In this document: positions 48,622 through 56,663 of the stretch, one piece after another
Numbering within the stretch: the stretch's first letter is position 1
Layout: every line of letters starts with the position of its first letter
Assembly: GCF_028993575.1 (NCBI RefSeq)
Contig: NZ_CP118615.1
Coordinates: 1,798,001 to 1,862,000, forward strand
DNA from: Micromonospora cathayae
GTDB lineage: Bacteria; Actinomycetota; Actinomycetes; Mycobacteriales; Micromonosporaceae
Reading direction: 5' to 3'
Length of the DNA stretch: 64,000 nucleotides
Notes under the pieces: generated by a model
Databases searched by the model: none
What the model saw: only the letters and a program-made list of their open reading frames with translations
Told to the model about the DNA's origin: nothing
Program-made: the position numbers and the translations under genes

Positions 48622-49584
48622 ATGAACAGAGTTCGGTCCACCGTCCGGGTCGCCGCCCTGGCAGTGGTCACGCTGGTCGGAGCGGGTGCGTGTGCGCTCG
48701 ATCCGCAGGCTGACCGGGCCGCCGGGGACGACTCGGCACCGGTCAGCGTCGCGGAACGGAGATCGGGGGCGGGCGGCTCGTCCGGGCCCGACCAGCGGGA
48801 CCAGCCACTCCCGGACACCCCGGCGGTCGACGCCGCGACGGCCGGGCACGCCGCCGACGTGGCGGATGTCGTCGTGCCGGCCGATGTCGTGCCGGCCGTT
48901 CCCGCCGCCGACGCGGCGGTGGCCGTCGCGCCGGCCGTGCAGCGGTCCACTCCGGACGGCGCGGCGGTGCGGACCGTCACCGTCGCCGCGTCCGGTTGCC
49001 CCCAGGGTGAGTACCAGCGGGCCGTCGAGACGTACCTGGCCAAGCTGGGCACGTTCGGCAGGGTGATCGTGGACGGCAAGCAGTCCGCCACCGACTGCGC
49101 GACGATCAAGAGGTTCCAGCAGCGGTACGACATCCGTCCGGTCCAGGGTCGGGCCGGGCCGCTCACGCACGACGTGTCGAAGCGGCTGGCGACCACGAAC
49201 GTGAAGGACTGCCGGGCCGGTTCCGGGGTCACCTTCTGCATCGACCTGACCCGGCAGACCACCTGGGTGATGCGCAACGGCACGGTGGTCGTCCCGCCGA
49301 CGGTCACCCGTACCGGGATGCGCGGCTACGCCACCCCCACCGGGAGTTACAAGATCAATAAGCGGACCGTCAAGGAATGGTCCGACCCGTACGAGGTGTG
49401 GCTGCCGTACTGGCAGCGGTTCGTGGGCGGCATCGGCTTCCACCAGACCACCACCTACCTGCACGACAAGTCCATCGGCTCGCACGGCTGCATCAACCTG
49501 CTCCCGTACGACGCCAAGCGGTTCTGGGACTGGGGCAAGATCGGCTACCGGGTGAAGGTCTTCGGGCACCGGCCCGGCACCTGA
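48622..49584 (+). CDS. L,D-transpeptidase (YkuD domain) lipoprotein
   Basis: A 320-aa protein. A signal sequence ends in the lipobox VGAGACA (Cys near residue 25), followed by an Ala/Asp/Val-rich linker of about 80 residues. A small domain with FGRVIVDGKQSATDCATIKR and FQQRYDI resembles a peptidoglycan-binding helix. The YkuD catalytic site is IGFHQTTTYL, then SIGSHGCINLLPYDAKRFWD with the nucleophile Cys and its His. It forms 3-3 cross-links in the cell wall. GTGGAGG provides the ribosome site. Divergent from the XPB gene. Confidence 0.9.
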   Translation: MNRVRSTVRVAALAVVTLVGAGACALDPQADRAAGDDSAPVSVAERRSGAGGSSGPDQRDQPLPDTPAVDAATAGHAADVADVVVPADVVPAVPAADAAVAVAPAVQRSTPDGAAVRTVTVAASGCPQGEYQRAVETYLAKLGTFGRVIVDGKQSATDCATIKRFQQRYDIRPVQGRAGPLTHDVSKRLATTNVKDCRAGSGVTFCIDLTRQTTWVMRNGTVVVPPTVTRTGMRGYATPTGSYKINKRTVKEWSDPYEVWLPYWQRFVGGIGFHQTTTYLHDKSIGSHGCINLLPYDAKRFWDWGKIGYRVKVFGHRPGT

Positions 49585-49598
49585 CCTGGATCGTCCCC

Positions 49599-49644
49599 GC
49601 GTCCACCCTGTCACTTCCGTCCCTCAGGTGACAGGGTGGGACGC
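49599..49644. terminator. Long inverted repeat, probable terminator
   Basis: Arms of about 16-17 bases (49599-49614 and 49628-49644, one bulged base) flank a 13-base loop directly after the L,D-transpeptidase stop. A terminator is most likely, though the next gene runs in the same direction 23 bases later and might be attenuated by it. Confidence 0.65.
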
Positions 49645-49666
49645 AGGGCGGCAACGGGGAGGGACG

Positions 49667-50020
49667 ATGACGACGGTCGACCGGGACCTGTCCACCGGCG
49701 GGGACCATCTCGGCCCCGGCGTAACGGGCTCCACCGCAGCGGACCGCCTCGACGTCACGACGGCGGGCCGCCCGGACGGCATCGGTGGTGACCGCCGCGA
49801 CGAGGTGGCCGGCCCGGCAGCGCCGCCCGAGGTCGTCTCCACCGCCACCGTGGTCGCGTACGCGCTGGCCGGAGCCGCGATCCTGGGCTGGTTCCTGTTC
49901 GGCTGGCTGGTGCTCCAGCAGGGCTTCATCGACTCGGTCGGCGAGTCGGCCGGCGCGGCGTTCGCCCTGCTGCTGGTCATCTCGATCGTCGGCACGTTCC
50001 GGCGTAACCGCCGCCGCTGA
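49667..50020 (+). CDS. Small two-helix membrane protein
   Basis: A 117-aa protein from ATG 49667, which has GGGGAGGG upstream. The first 60 residues are hydrophilic and Gly/Asp-rich; two membrane helices follow (VVAYALAGAAILGWFLFGWL and AGAAFALLLVISIVGTF), and it ends with RRNRRR, so the C-terminus is cytoplasmic. No family recognised. It is convergent with the helicase-associated gene, 15 bases apart. Confidence 0.6.
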   Translation: MTTVDRDLSTGGDHLGPGVTGSTAADRLDVTTAGRPDGIGGDRRDEVAGPAAPPEVVSTATVVAYALAGAAILGWFLFGWLVLQQGFIDSVGESAGAAFALLLVISIVGTFRRNRRR

Positions 50021-50035
50021 CCGGGTGGCAGGCGG

Positions 50036-52501
50036 TCACTCGTCCAGTACCGCCGCGGTGATCCGGTGCAGGGCGAAGGTGTGCAGCATCTCCGTCCGCT
50101 CGTCCTCGGCCCGCAGGTAGCCCGCGCCGATCGACACCGGACGCACCAACCGGGACGCGGTCGCGCCGTGCGCGTCCACGTACCCCACCCAGACCAGCGC
50201 CCGGTCCCGGACCGCCTGCTGGAGCACGGCCAGCGCGTCCCGGTGACCCGGCACCGGCACCGGGCCGGCCCCGGCCGGCACCTGACCACGCAGCACCGTC
50301 GGCGCCCGGCGGGCCGCCCGCGCCGCCGCCTCACCCCGCCGGATCTGCTCCACGATGCCCAGCAGCCGGGGCGGCGTCAGCCGGGGCGCGGCCAGCGGGT
50401 CGACCGGGCGGGCCCCCACCGGTACCCGGGCCGGGGCCCGGCGGGCCTTCGGCCGGGCCAGCATCGTCGCGCCGGCCGCGTCCTCCGGCACCGGGGCGTA
50501 CCCGGCGTCGCGCAGCGCCCCCAGCAGCCGTCCCACCTGGTACGGGGTGACCAGCACGGTCGGCGCGAGCCGACGCAGCGACAGCCCCTCCAACCGCCGG
50601 TCGGCGACCACCTCGGCCAGCAGCGCCTCGTCGTCGCTGCGCAGGTACGCCCCGGCCGAGCCGGCCCGCAACCCGCCGTGCCGGCGCGCCACGTCGTCCA
50701 CCAGGTACGTCAGGCCCTGCGGGACCGGGGTCCGGGACCGGCGGCGGAACAGCGCGTGCAGGTCCTCGGCGGACCATCCGGCGTCCAACGCCCGGCGTAC
50801 GCTGCCCGTGGTCACCCGGTGCACGCTCGCCCCGCCGGCCGACTCCGGTTCGGCCACCACGTCCAGCTCGGCGGCGAGCGTCGGCTCCGGTGGACCCGGC
50901 ACCACCACCGACAGGTCGGCCTGGACGAGGAAGTGGTCCACCGGCTCGGGCAGCAGCGCGTCCAGCGCCCGCACGGCGGTGGACTGCTCGTCCGGGTCGG
51001 TACGCACCCCCAACGGGTCCTCGACCGACTGCGCCTCGGTGTCGGCCAGCAGCAGCCGCCCGTACGAGGTGAGCGCCCCCAGCCCGGTCACGCCCAGCGT
51101 GGCCGCCTCGGCCAGCACCTCCCGGTGCGCCGCCTCCCGTCCCCGGCTACGGCGCGGGGCCCGCCAGTCGAGCAGCCCCAGCACCTCGTCCGGGGTGGGC
51201 GCGGCGGCCGGCGGCAGGTCGGCGAGGACGGTCAGCACCGCCCGCCGGGCGGCCGGCGCGCCGGCCCGTTCCGCCTCGGCCGAGAACACGCTGATCGGGC
51301 GGTCCCGGTCGTCGCGCTGCCCGACCAGCCCGGCCTGCCGGGGCATGGTCAGCCAGGCACGGGCTAACTGCTCCCAGCGGCGGGCCAGCGACACCGCCCG
51401 CCACACCTCGTACCCGCCGGTGGGCAGGACCTGCTGGTCGGCCCCGTACCGGCTGGTGGCGGCCCCGGGCAGGTCCAGCTCGCCGAGCAGCCCCGCCGCG
51501 TACGCGGTCTCCAGCAGCAGCGCGGTGGTCGGCTCGTCCAGCCCGGTGCCGCGCGCCAGCCGGCGCAGGTCGCGGACCCCGATCCCGCCGGCCCGCAACA
51601 CCGGGGCCGGCTCGGCGGCGAGCGCCTCCAGCAGCGCCTCGGTGTGGCGTACCACCTCCATGGTCTGCCCGGCCCCGGCGTTGTCGACCAGCGTCGGCTC
51701 GCGGGGCGCGGCGGCCACCGTCGGCGGCTCGGTGCGCAGCGGACCGAGCGGGCCGGTCTCCCGGCGCAGCAGCAGCCCGACCTCGCGGGGCAGCTCCACC
51801 GCACCCGCCCCGCCGGACTCCGCCCCGGAGACCGGCACCAGCAGCCGGTGGTCGACCAGCCAGCGCACCGGCGAACCGGTCGGCGGGCCACCGTTGGTCG
51901 GGTCGGTCGGCACCACGTCCGCCACCCCGAGGGCGGGGGCCCGCAGTGCACCGGGGGGCACCGTGCCGACCGGTGGTCCGGCGGCGAGCCGGTCCAGGAT
52001 CGCCCGCGCCGACGGCGGGGCGGCGAGCAGCGTCCGCCGCAGTTTCGCCGGGTCCGCGCAGAGCGACGCCGTGGCCGGGTCCAGCTCCGCCGCCGGCCGG
52101 CCCAGCCCCGCCGGGTACGCGGACACCTCGTCCACGCTCGCCACCACGTGCAGGTCGTGCTCCGGGCCGTACAGCAGGAACAGCTCGCGCAGCCGGGTCA
52201 GGGCGGTGCGGACGGCGGTGGGGGCCGGCGGGCGCGGCCCGGCGGTGGCCATGGCGAGCACCGCCTCGACCGAGGTGCTCCCGTCGTCCGCGCGGGTCAG
52301 CCGGGCGGCGTCGAGGATCTGGAGGGTGAACTGGTCCAGCCCGTCCAGGGCGCGGGCCACCGACACCCGGGACTGGGCCCGGACGGCGAGCGCGCCGAGG
52401 TCGGCGGGGACCGGCACGACGAGGTCCGGCCGCCGCCCGAGCAGCGCGGCGAGCGCGTCGTCCGGCAGGGTCCGCAGGTGGTCGGCGAGTGAGATGGTCA
52501 T
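50036..52501 (-). CDS. Helicase-associated protein (XPB-linked)
   Basis: An 821-aa actinobacterial protein. ISLADHLRTLPDDALAALLG and RRPDLVVPVPADLGALAVRA open it, followed by repeated winged-helix-like segments (LDGLDQFTLQILDAARL, VRDLRRLARGTGLDEPTTA) and a C-terminal beta-rich part with ALVWVGYVDAHGATASRLVR and HTFALHRITAAVLDE, resembling a WYL-type domain. It has no helicase motifs of its own. It is coded near the XPB helicase in many actinobacteria and may help to load or regulate it. It starts at ATG 52501 and is divergent from the HAD gene. Confidence 0.78.
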   Translation of the reverse strand: MTISLADHLRTLPDDALAALLGRRPDLVVPVPADLGALAVRAQSRVSVARALDGLDQFTLQILDAARLTRADDGSTSVEAVLAMATAGPRPPAPTAVRTALTRLRELFLLYGPEHDLHVVASVDEVSAYPAGLGRPAAELDPATASLCADPAKLRRTLLAAPPSARAILDRLAAGPPVGTVPPGALRAPALGVADVVPTDPTNGGPPTGSPVRWLVDHRLLVPVSGAESGGAGAVELPREVGLLLRRETGPLGPLRTEPPTVAAAPREPTLVDNAGAGQTMEVVRHTEALLEALAAEPAPVLRAGGIGVRDLRRLARGTGLDEPTTALLLETAYAAGLLGELDLPGAATSRYGADQQVLPTGGYEVWRAVSLARRWEQLARAWLTMPRQAGLVGQRDDRDRPISVFSAEAERAGAPAARRAVLTVLADLPPAAAPTPDEVLGLLDWRAPRRSRGREAAHREVLAEAATLGVTGLGALTSYGRLLLADTEAQSVEDPLGVRTDPDEQSTAVRALDALLPEPVDHFLVQADLSVVVPGPPEPTLAAELDVVAEPESAGGASVHRVTTGSVRRALDAGWSAEDLHALFRRRSRTPVPQGLTYLVDDVARRHGGLRAGSAGAYLRSDDEALLAEVVADRRLEGLSLRRLAPTVLVTPYQVGRLLGALRDAGYAPVPEDAAGATMLARPKARRAPARVPVGARPVDPLAAPRLTPPRLLGIVEQIRRGEAAARAARRAPTVLRGQVPAGAGPVPVPGHRDALAVLQQAVRDRALVWVGYVDAHGATASRLVRPVSIGAGYLRAEDERTEMLHTFALHRITAAVLDE

Positions 52502-52573
52502 CGTCTTTCCACGCTAGCCGCCCGGTGGGTGGTCGCGCCCCTCGGACGTTCGGCCCGACCCGTGCGGTGGCGG

Positions 52574-52579
52574 TAGGTT
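52574..52579 (+). promoter_or_regulatory. -10 element for the leaderless HAD gene
   Basis: TAGGTT ends seven bases before ATG 52587, which lacks a ribosome site. This indicates a leaderless transcript. Confidence 0.5.
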
Positions 52580-52586
52580 CGCCACC

Positions 52587-53201
52587 ATGCCCTCGCTGAC
52601 GGTCGGTTTCGACCTCGACATGACCCTGGTCGACTCCCGTCCCGGGATCGCCGCCGCCTTCCGGGCCCTGACCGCCGAGACCGGCGTGCACGTCGACGCG
52701 GACCTGGCGGTGTCCCGGCTCGGCCCGCCGCTGCGCACCGAACTGTCCTACTGGTTCCCGCCGGAGGAGGTCGAGTCGGCGGTCGAGGTCTACCGGGCGC
52801 TGTACCCGGCGTACGCGATCACGCCCAGCGTGCCGATGCCCGGCGCGCGGGCCGCCCTCGACGCGGTACGGGCCCACGGCGGGCGGGTGCTGGTGGTCAC
52901 CGCGAAGCTGGGACGGCTGGCCCGGCTGCACCTGGACCACCTGGGGCTGACCGTGGACGAGGTGGCCGGTGACCTGTTCGCCGAGGGGAAGGCGACCGCG
53001 CTGACCGAGCACGGCGCGACCCACTACGTGGGGGACCACACCGCCGACGTGGTGGCCGCCCGGACCGCCGGCATCCCCGGGATCGCGGTGGCGACCGGCC
53101 CGTGTTCGGCCGAGGAGCTGCGCGCGGCCGGAGCGGACGTGATCCTCGATGATCTCACTGGATTCCCGGCGGCGATCGGGCGGTGGATCCGGCTAGCCTG
53201 A
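52587..53201 (+). CDS. HAD-family hydrolase (phosphoglycolate phosphatase-like)
   Basis: A 204-aa phosphatase. Motif I VGFDLDMTLVDSRPGI has the paired Asp, the cap is helical, motif II is VLVVTAKLGRLARLHL, and motif IV HYVGDHTADVVAARTAGI. The motif III Lys is in FAEGKATAL. It likely dephosphorylates a small phosphate ester such as 2-phosphoglycolate or a nucleotide. The cold-shock gene follows after 36 bases on the same strand. Confidence 0.85.
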   Translation: MPSLTVGFDLDMTLVDSRPGIAAAFRALTAETGVHVDADLAVSRLGPPLRTELSYWFPPEEVESAVEVYRALYPAYAITPSVPMPGARAALDAVRAHGGRVLVVTAKLGRLARLHLDHLGLTVDEVAGDLFAEGKATALTEHGATHYVGDHTADVVAARTAGIPGIAVATGPCSAEELRAAGADVILDDLTGFPAAIGRWIRLA

Positions 53202-53237
53202 TGGGAGTAGACGTCTCAACGAAGCAGGGGTTCTCAG

Positions 53238-53624
53238 GTGCCGACGGGTCGAGTGAAGTGGTATGACGCGGCCAAGGGATACGGGTTCGTCACCAGTGAC
53301 GAAGGTGGCGACGTGTTCCTGCCCAAGGGCGCGCTGCCGACAGGGGTCACCGATCTGAAGGGTGGGCAGCGCGTCGACTTCAGCGTGGTGGACAGCCGCC
53401 GGGGCGCGCAGGCGATGGGGGTCAAGGTGCTCGACGCCCCGCCGTCCGTGGCCGAGCTGCGCCGGCGGCCGGCGGAGGAGCTGCACGGCCTGGTCGAGGA
53501 CATGATCAAGGTGCTGGAGGCGAAGGTCCAGCCGGACCTGCGACGGGGTCGCTTCCCGGACCGCAAGACCGCCCAGAAGATCGCTCAGCTCGTCCACGCG
53601 GTGGCCCGCGAGCTGGAGGTCTGA
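53238..53624 (+). CDS. Cold-shock domain protein with C-terminal extension
   Basis: A 128-aa protein. Residues 1-66 are a cold-shock domain with GRVKWYDAAKGYGFVTSD (RNP1) and DVFLPKGAL (RNP2), binding single-stranded RNA or DNA. The extra 60 residues, helical and charged (VAELRRRPAEELHGLVEDMI, DRKTAQKIAQLVHAVARELE), are typical of an actinobacterial subgroup and may serve dimer or partner contact. GTG 53238 matches the family start. Its 3' end overlaps the convergent mqnD end by 40 bases. Confidence 0.93.
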   Translation: MPTGRVKWYDAAKGYGFVTSDEGGDVFLPKGALPTGVTDLKGGQRVDFSVVDSRRGAQAMGVKVLDAPPSVAELRRRPAEELHGLVEDMIKVLEAKVQPDLRRGRFPDRKTAQKIAQLVHAVARELEV

Positions 53625-54496
53625 GGCACCAGCCCGGCGTCGGCGGCCCGGCGCAGCAGCGCGTCCACGGCGGCGAACCCGTCCCGACCCAGGTCGGCGG
53701 TGAACTCGTTGACGTAGAGGTCGATGTGCCGGTCCACCACGTCGGGCTCCATCTCCTGGGCGTGCGTCAGTACGTACGCCCGGCTCGCCGCCGGGTCGGC
53801 CCACGCCCGTTCCACCGAGGCGCGGATCCACCCGGCGGCGGCCGTCGGGTCCACCACGCCCTTGCGGGCCAGGATCGCGCCCAGCGGGATCGGCAGGCCG
53901 GTGTCGGCCTCCCACCACTCGCCCAGGTCGACCAGGGCGGTCAGCCCGTGCCGGTGGTACGTGAACCGGGCCTCGTGGATCACCAGCCCGGCGTCGTACC
54001 GGCCGGCGGCCACCCCCGGCATGATCTCGTGGAACGGGACCACCTCGATCCGGGCCGGCGGCCGGTCCGCCGACCAGAGCCGGAACAGCAGGTACGCGGT
54101 GGTCCGGTCACCGGGGACGGCGACCGTCGCGCCGGTCAGGTCGGCCCGGTCCGCCCGGCGTCCGGTGGCCCCGGTGCCGGTCGTTTCGTCCCGGTGTCCG
54201 GTGTCCCCGGGGTCGGTCGGCTCGCCCCGGGTGAGCAGCAGCGGGCCGCAGCCCCGGCCCAGCGCCCCGCCGCAGGGCAGCAGGTAGTAGTCGTCCAGCA
54301 GCCAGGGCAGCGCCCCGTAGCTCACCTTGACCAGGTCGAACGCACCCTGTTCGGCGGCGGTGTTGGTGACGTCCACGTCGGCGTAGGTGACCTCGACCGG
54401 CGGCGCGCCGGGCACCAGGCCGTGCACCAGCGCGTGGAAGACGAAGGTGTCGTTCGGGCAGGGGCTGATCGCCAGGGAGAGCGCCACGGCCCCCAC
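53585..54496 (-). CDS. mqnD: 1,4-dihydroxy-6-naphthoate synthase (futalosine pathway)
   Basis: A 303-aa periplasmic-binding-protein-fold enzyme. LSLAISPCPNDTFVFHAL is the MqnD signature, VTYADVDVTNTAAEQGAFDL and VSYGALPWLLDDYYLLPCGG line the site, and VIHEARFTYHRHGLTALVDL carries the catalytic His region. It converts cyclic de-hypoxanthine futalosine to 1,4-dihydroxy-6-naphthoate in menaquinone synthesis. A Gly/Thr/Arg-rich insert of about 25 residues follows LTRGEPTD. MqnB is coded at 58984-59649. It overlaps the cold-shock gene end by 40 bases. Confidence 0.92.
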   Translation of the reverse strand: MGAVALSLAISPCPNDTFVFHALVHGLVPGAPPVEVTYADVDVTNTAAEQGAFDLVKVSYGALPWLLDDYYLLPCGGALGRGCGPLLLTRGEPTDPGDTGHRDETTGTGATGRRADRADLTGATVAVPGDRTTAYLLFRLWSADRPPARIEVVPFHEIMPGVAAGRYDAGLVIHEARFTYHRHGLTALVDLGEWWEADTGLPIPLGAILARKGVVDPTAAAGWIRASVERAWADPAASRAYVLTHAQEMEPDVVDRHIDLYVNEFTADLGRDGFAAVDALLRRAADAGLVPQTSSSRATAWTS

Positions 54497-54521
54497 GGTA
54501 ACCCCCGGGTGGGCGGAGGGC

Positions 54522-55874
54522 TCAGCCGGTGGCGCGGGCGGTGGTGTCGAGCCGGTAGCGGCGCTGGAGCAGCAGGGCGGCGATCATGCAGGCCGCCGGG
54601 AGCAGCCCGAAGCCGTACCGGATCGCGGTCAGCGCGGAGTCGGGCTGGTCGACGGTGGTGCCGGTGGCCGAGGCGACGAAGCCGCCGGCGGCCAGGCAGA
54701 GCGCGTAGGCGTACGGGCCGAGGGCGGCCCCGGTGGCCTCGGTGGCCGTCCACACCCCGGTGTACGTACCGGCCGGGCCGCCACCGGCCCGGATCACGTC
54801 GGGCAGCATCGAGAACGGCAGCAGCTGCATGCCGGCGAAGGAGACACCGAGCACGGTGACCGCGGCGAGCAGCACCGGCAGCCCGGCCGGCCGGCCCAGG
54901 GCGAGGACCAGCGAGCCGGCGGCGAAGGCGGCCTGCGCGGCGAGCAGCGCCGGCTGCTTGCCGACCCGGCGGGCCACCACCAGCCACAGCGGGGTGACCA
55001 GCAGGGCGGGCGCGACGAACGCGGCGACCAGCACGGTGGTCAGCTCCGGCCGGCCCAGCTCGTACTCGGCGTAGTAGGGCACGGCGGCCAGCACCAGGTG
55101 GCTGGTGGTGGACATGGCCAGGTAGGCGGCGACCAGCCAGCGGAACTGCCGGTCGCGCAGGGCGGCCAGCAGGGCCGGCCAGCCGTGTCCGCCGGTGGGC
55201 GGGACGGTGGCGGTGCTGCGGCGCAGCCGGCCGATGCCGGCCACCCCGACCAGCATGGTGACCAGCATGCCGACGCCGAGCAGCAGACCCATCCGGAGGT
55301 ACCCGTCCCGGGTGGGGGTGTCACCGCCGGTGAGCAGCGGCGCGGCCAGGCCGGACAGCAGGATGCCGAGGGTCAGCACCACCATCCGGAAGGCCATCAG
55401 CCGGGTCCGCTCGTGGTAGCCGGTGGCCAGGTCGGCGGGGGTGGCCAGGTAGGGCACCTGGTACGCGGCGAAGAGCAGGTTGCCGGCGACGAAGGCGACG
55501 GCCACCCAGGCGGCGGCCGGGGCGCCGGTGAGGCCGCCGGGGACGGCGAACAGGACGGCGAAGGCGACCGGCAGGGCACAGCCGACGAGCAGCAGCCGCC
55601 GCCGGTCGCCGTGGCGGGCGTACCCGAGGTCGCTGCGGTGCCCGATCCAGGGGTGCAGCAGCACGTCGGCGACCTTGGGGACCAGCAGGGCCAACCCGGC
55701 CAGCCAGGGCGGTACGGCGAGCACGTCGGTGAGGAAGTAGAGCAGCAGCAGGCCCGGTACGGTGACCCAGATCCCCATGCCGACGGAGCCGGTGGCGTAC
55801 CCGACCAGCGGGGCGCGGGGCAGCCCGGTGGCCGGGGCGGCGGGTGCGGCGGGCTGCTGCCGTAGGCCGGTCAT
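54522..55874 (-). CDS. GPH/MFS-type transporter
   Basis: A 450-aa protein with about twelve membrane helices. GYATGSVGMGIWVTVPGLLL, KVADVLLHPWIGHRSD (with the conserved Asp/Arg between helices) and YEQV-like AYQVPYLATPADLA are typical of glycoside-pentoside-hexuronide:cation symporters. ATG 55874 has GAGGAG upstream. It is divergent from TetR with a palindrome (55899-55918) between the two starts. The substrate is probably the ligand or product of the linked monooxygenase/reductase pair. Confidence 0.85.
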   Translation of the reverse strand: MTGLRQQPAAPAAPATGLPRAPLVGYATGSVGMGIWVTVPGLLLLYFLTDVLAVPPWLAGLALLVPKVADVLLHPWIGHRSDLGYARHGDRRRLLLVGCALPVAFAVLFAVPGGLTGAPAAAWVAVAFVAGNLLFAAYQVPYLATPADLATGYHERTRLMAFRMVVLTLGILLSGLAAPLLTGGDTPTRDGYLRMGLLLGVGMLVTMLVGVAGIGRLRRSTATVPPTGGHGWPALLAALRDRQFRWLVAAYLAMSTTSHLVLAAVPYYAEYELGRPELTTVLVAAFVAPALLVTPLWLVVARRVGKQPALLAAQAAFAAGSLVLALGRPAGLPVLLAAVTVLGVSFAGMQLLPFSMLPDVIRAGGGPAGTYTGVWTATEATGAALGPYAYALCLAAGGFVASATGTTVDQPDSALTAIRYGFGLLPAACMIAALLLQRRYRLDTTARATG

Positions 55875-55898
55875 CGCCGTCTCCTCGCTGCCGTACCC

Positions 55899-55918
55899 AA
55901 TCCAACGGTGGCTGGATT
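55899..55918. promoter_or_regulatory. TetR operator candidate 1 (transporter/tetR intergenic)
   Basis: A palindrome of AATCCA and TGGATT halves with eight bases between lies midway between the divergent transporter and tetR starts. Its reverse complement agrees with 56627-56646 at 17 of 20 positions. Confidence 0.65.
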
Positions 55919-55929
55919 GTAGGGGCAGA

Positions 55930-56604
55930 ATGGCCGGCATGACCATGCCCCGTCGCAGGCCGGGACGCCCCCGGCGGGACGACCAACGGCAGACCCGCGA
56001 GCTGGTGCTGGCGGTGGCGACCCGGCTCTTCGCCGAGCGGGGCTTCGACGGGGTGGGGCTGCGCGAGGTGGCGGCGGCGGCCGACGTGGACGTGGCCACC
56101 GTGGCCCACCACACCGGGACGAAGGCTCAGCTCTACGACGCCTGCTTCGCCCGGGTGTACGACGCCGAGCGGGAGGTGCTGGAGCGGGCCGCGCGCCGGG
56201 CCCGGGAGGCGGCCGGCGGCTCGGCGGCCGAGGCGCTCGCCGGACTGCACCACCTGGCGGACGTCTTCGTCGACTTCCTGGAGGACCGCCCGGAGACCAC
56301 CCGGCTGTGGCTGCGGCGCTGGTTGGAACCGGGCCGGCACGGCGGGTTCGACCAGCGGTACGCCGTGCCGCTGTACCGGCTGGCCGAGGAGCTGCTCGAC
56401 ACGGCGAGCGCCGCCGGGCGGCTGACCGAGCCGGCGGCGCACGTCGTGGTGCGCAGTCTGGTGTGGGCGGTACACGGGCACGTGGTGGCCCTGGCGGACG
56501 TGGCACCGGACCAGCTCGCCGGGCGGCGGGCCGAGTTCCGGGCGTTCGTGCACCGCTGGCTGGACGCGCTGTACGGCACCCGGGACGTACCACCGCCGGG
56601 TTGA
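55930..56604 (+). CDS. TetR-family regulator
   Basis: A 224-aa regulator. The DNA-binding part is RQTRELVLAVATRLFAERGF with DGVGLREVAAAADVDVATVA and HHTGTKAQLYD; the remaining 150 residues are the helical ligand/dimer domain. ATG 55930 or ATG 55939 can both serve. Two matching palindromes, before the divergent transporter and before the downstream monooxygenase gene, point to control of its own locus. The ligand is unknown. Confidence 0.9.
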   Translation: MAGMTMPRRRPGRPRRDDQRQTRELVLAVATRLFAERGFDGVGLREVAAAADVDVATVAHHTGTKAQLYDACFARVYDAEREVLERAARRAREAAGGSAAEALAGLHHLADVFVDFLEDRPETTRLWLRRWLEPGRHGGFDQRYAVPLYRLAEELLDTASAAGRLTEPAAHVVVRSLVWAVHGHVVALADVAPDQLAGRRAEFRAFVHRWLDALYGTRDVPPPG

Positions 56605-56626
56605 CGCAGGTCATCCGTCCGGCCAT

Positions 56627-56646
56627 TATCCATCCATCGTTGGATT
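56627..56646. promoter_or_regulatory. TetR operator candidate 2 (upstream of the monooxygenase)
   Basis: A TATCCA half, then CCATCGTTGGATT, matching the first operator (reverse strand) at 17 of 20 bases. It ends 17 bases before GTG 56664, where a bound repressor would block transcription. Confidence 0.6.
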
Positions 56647-56663
56647 GATGCCGGGAGGCGACG

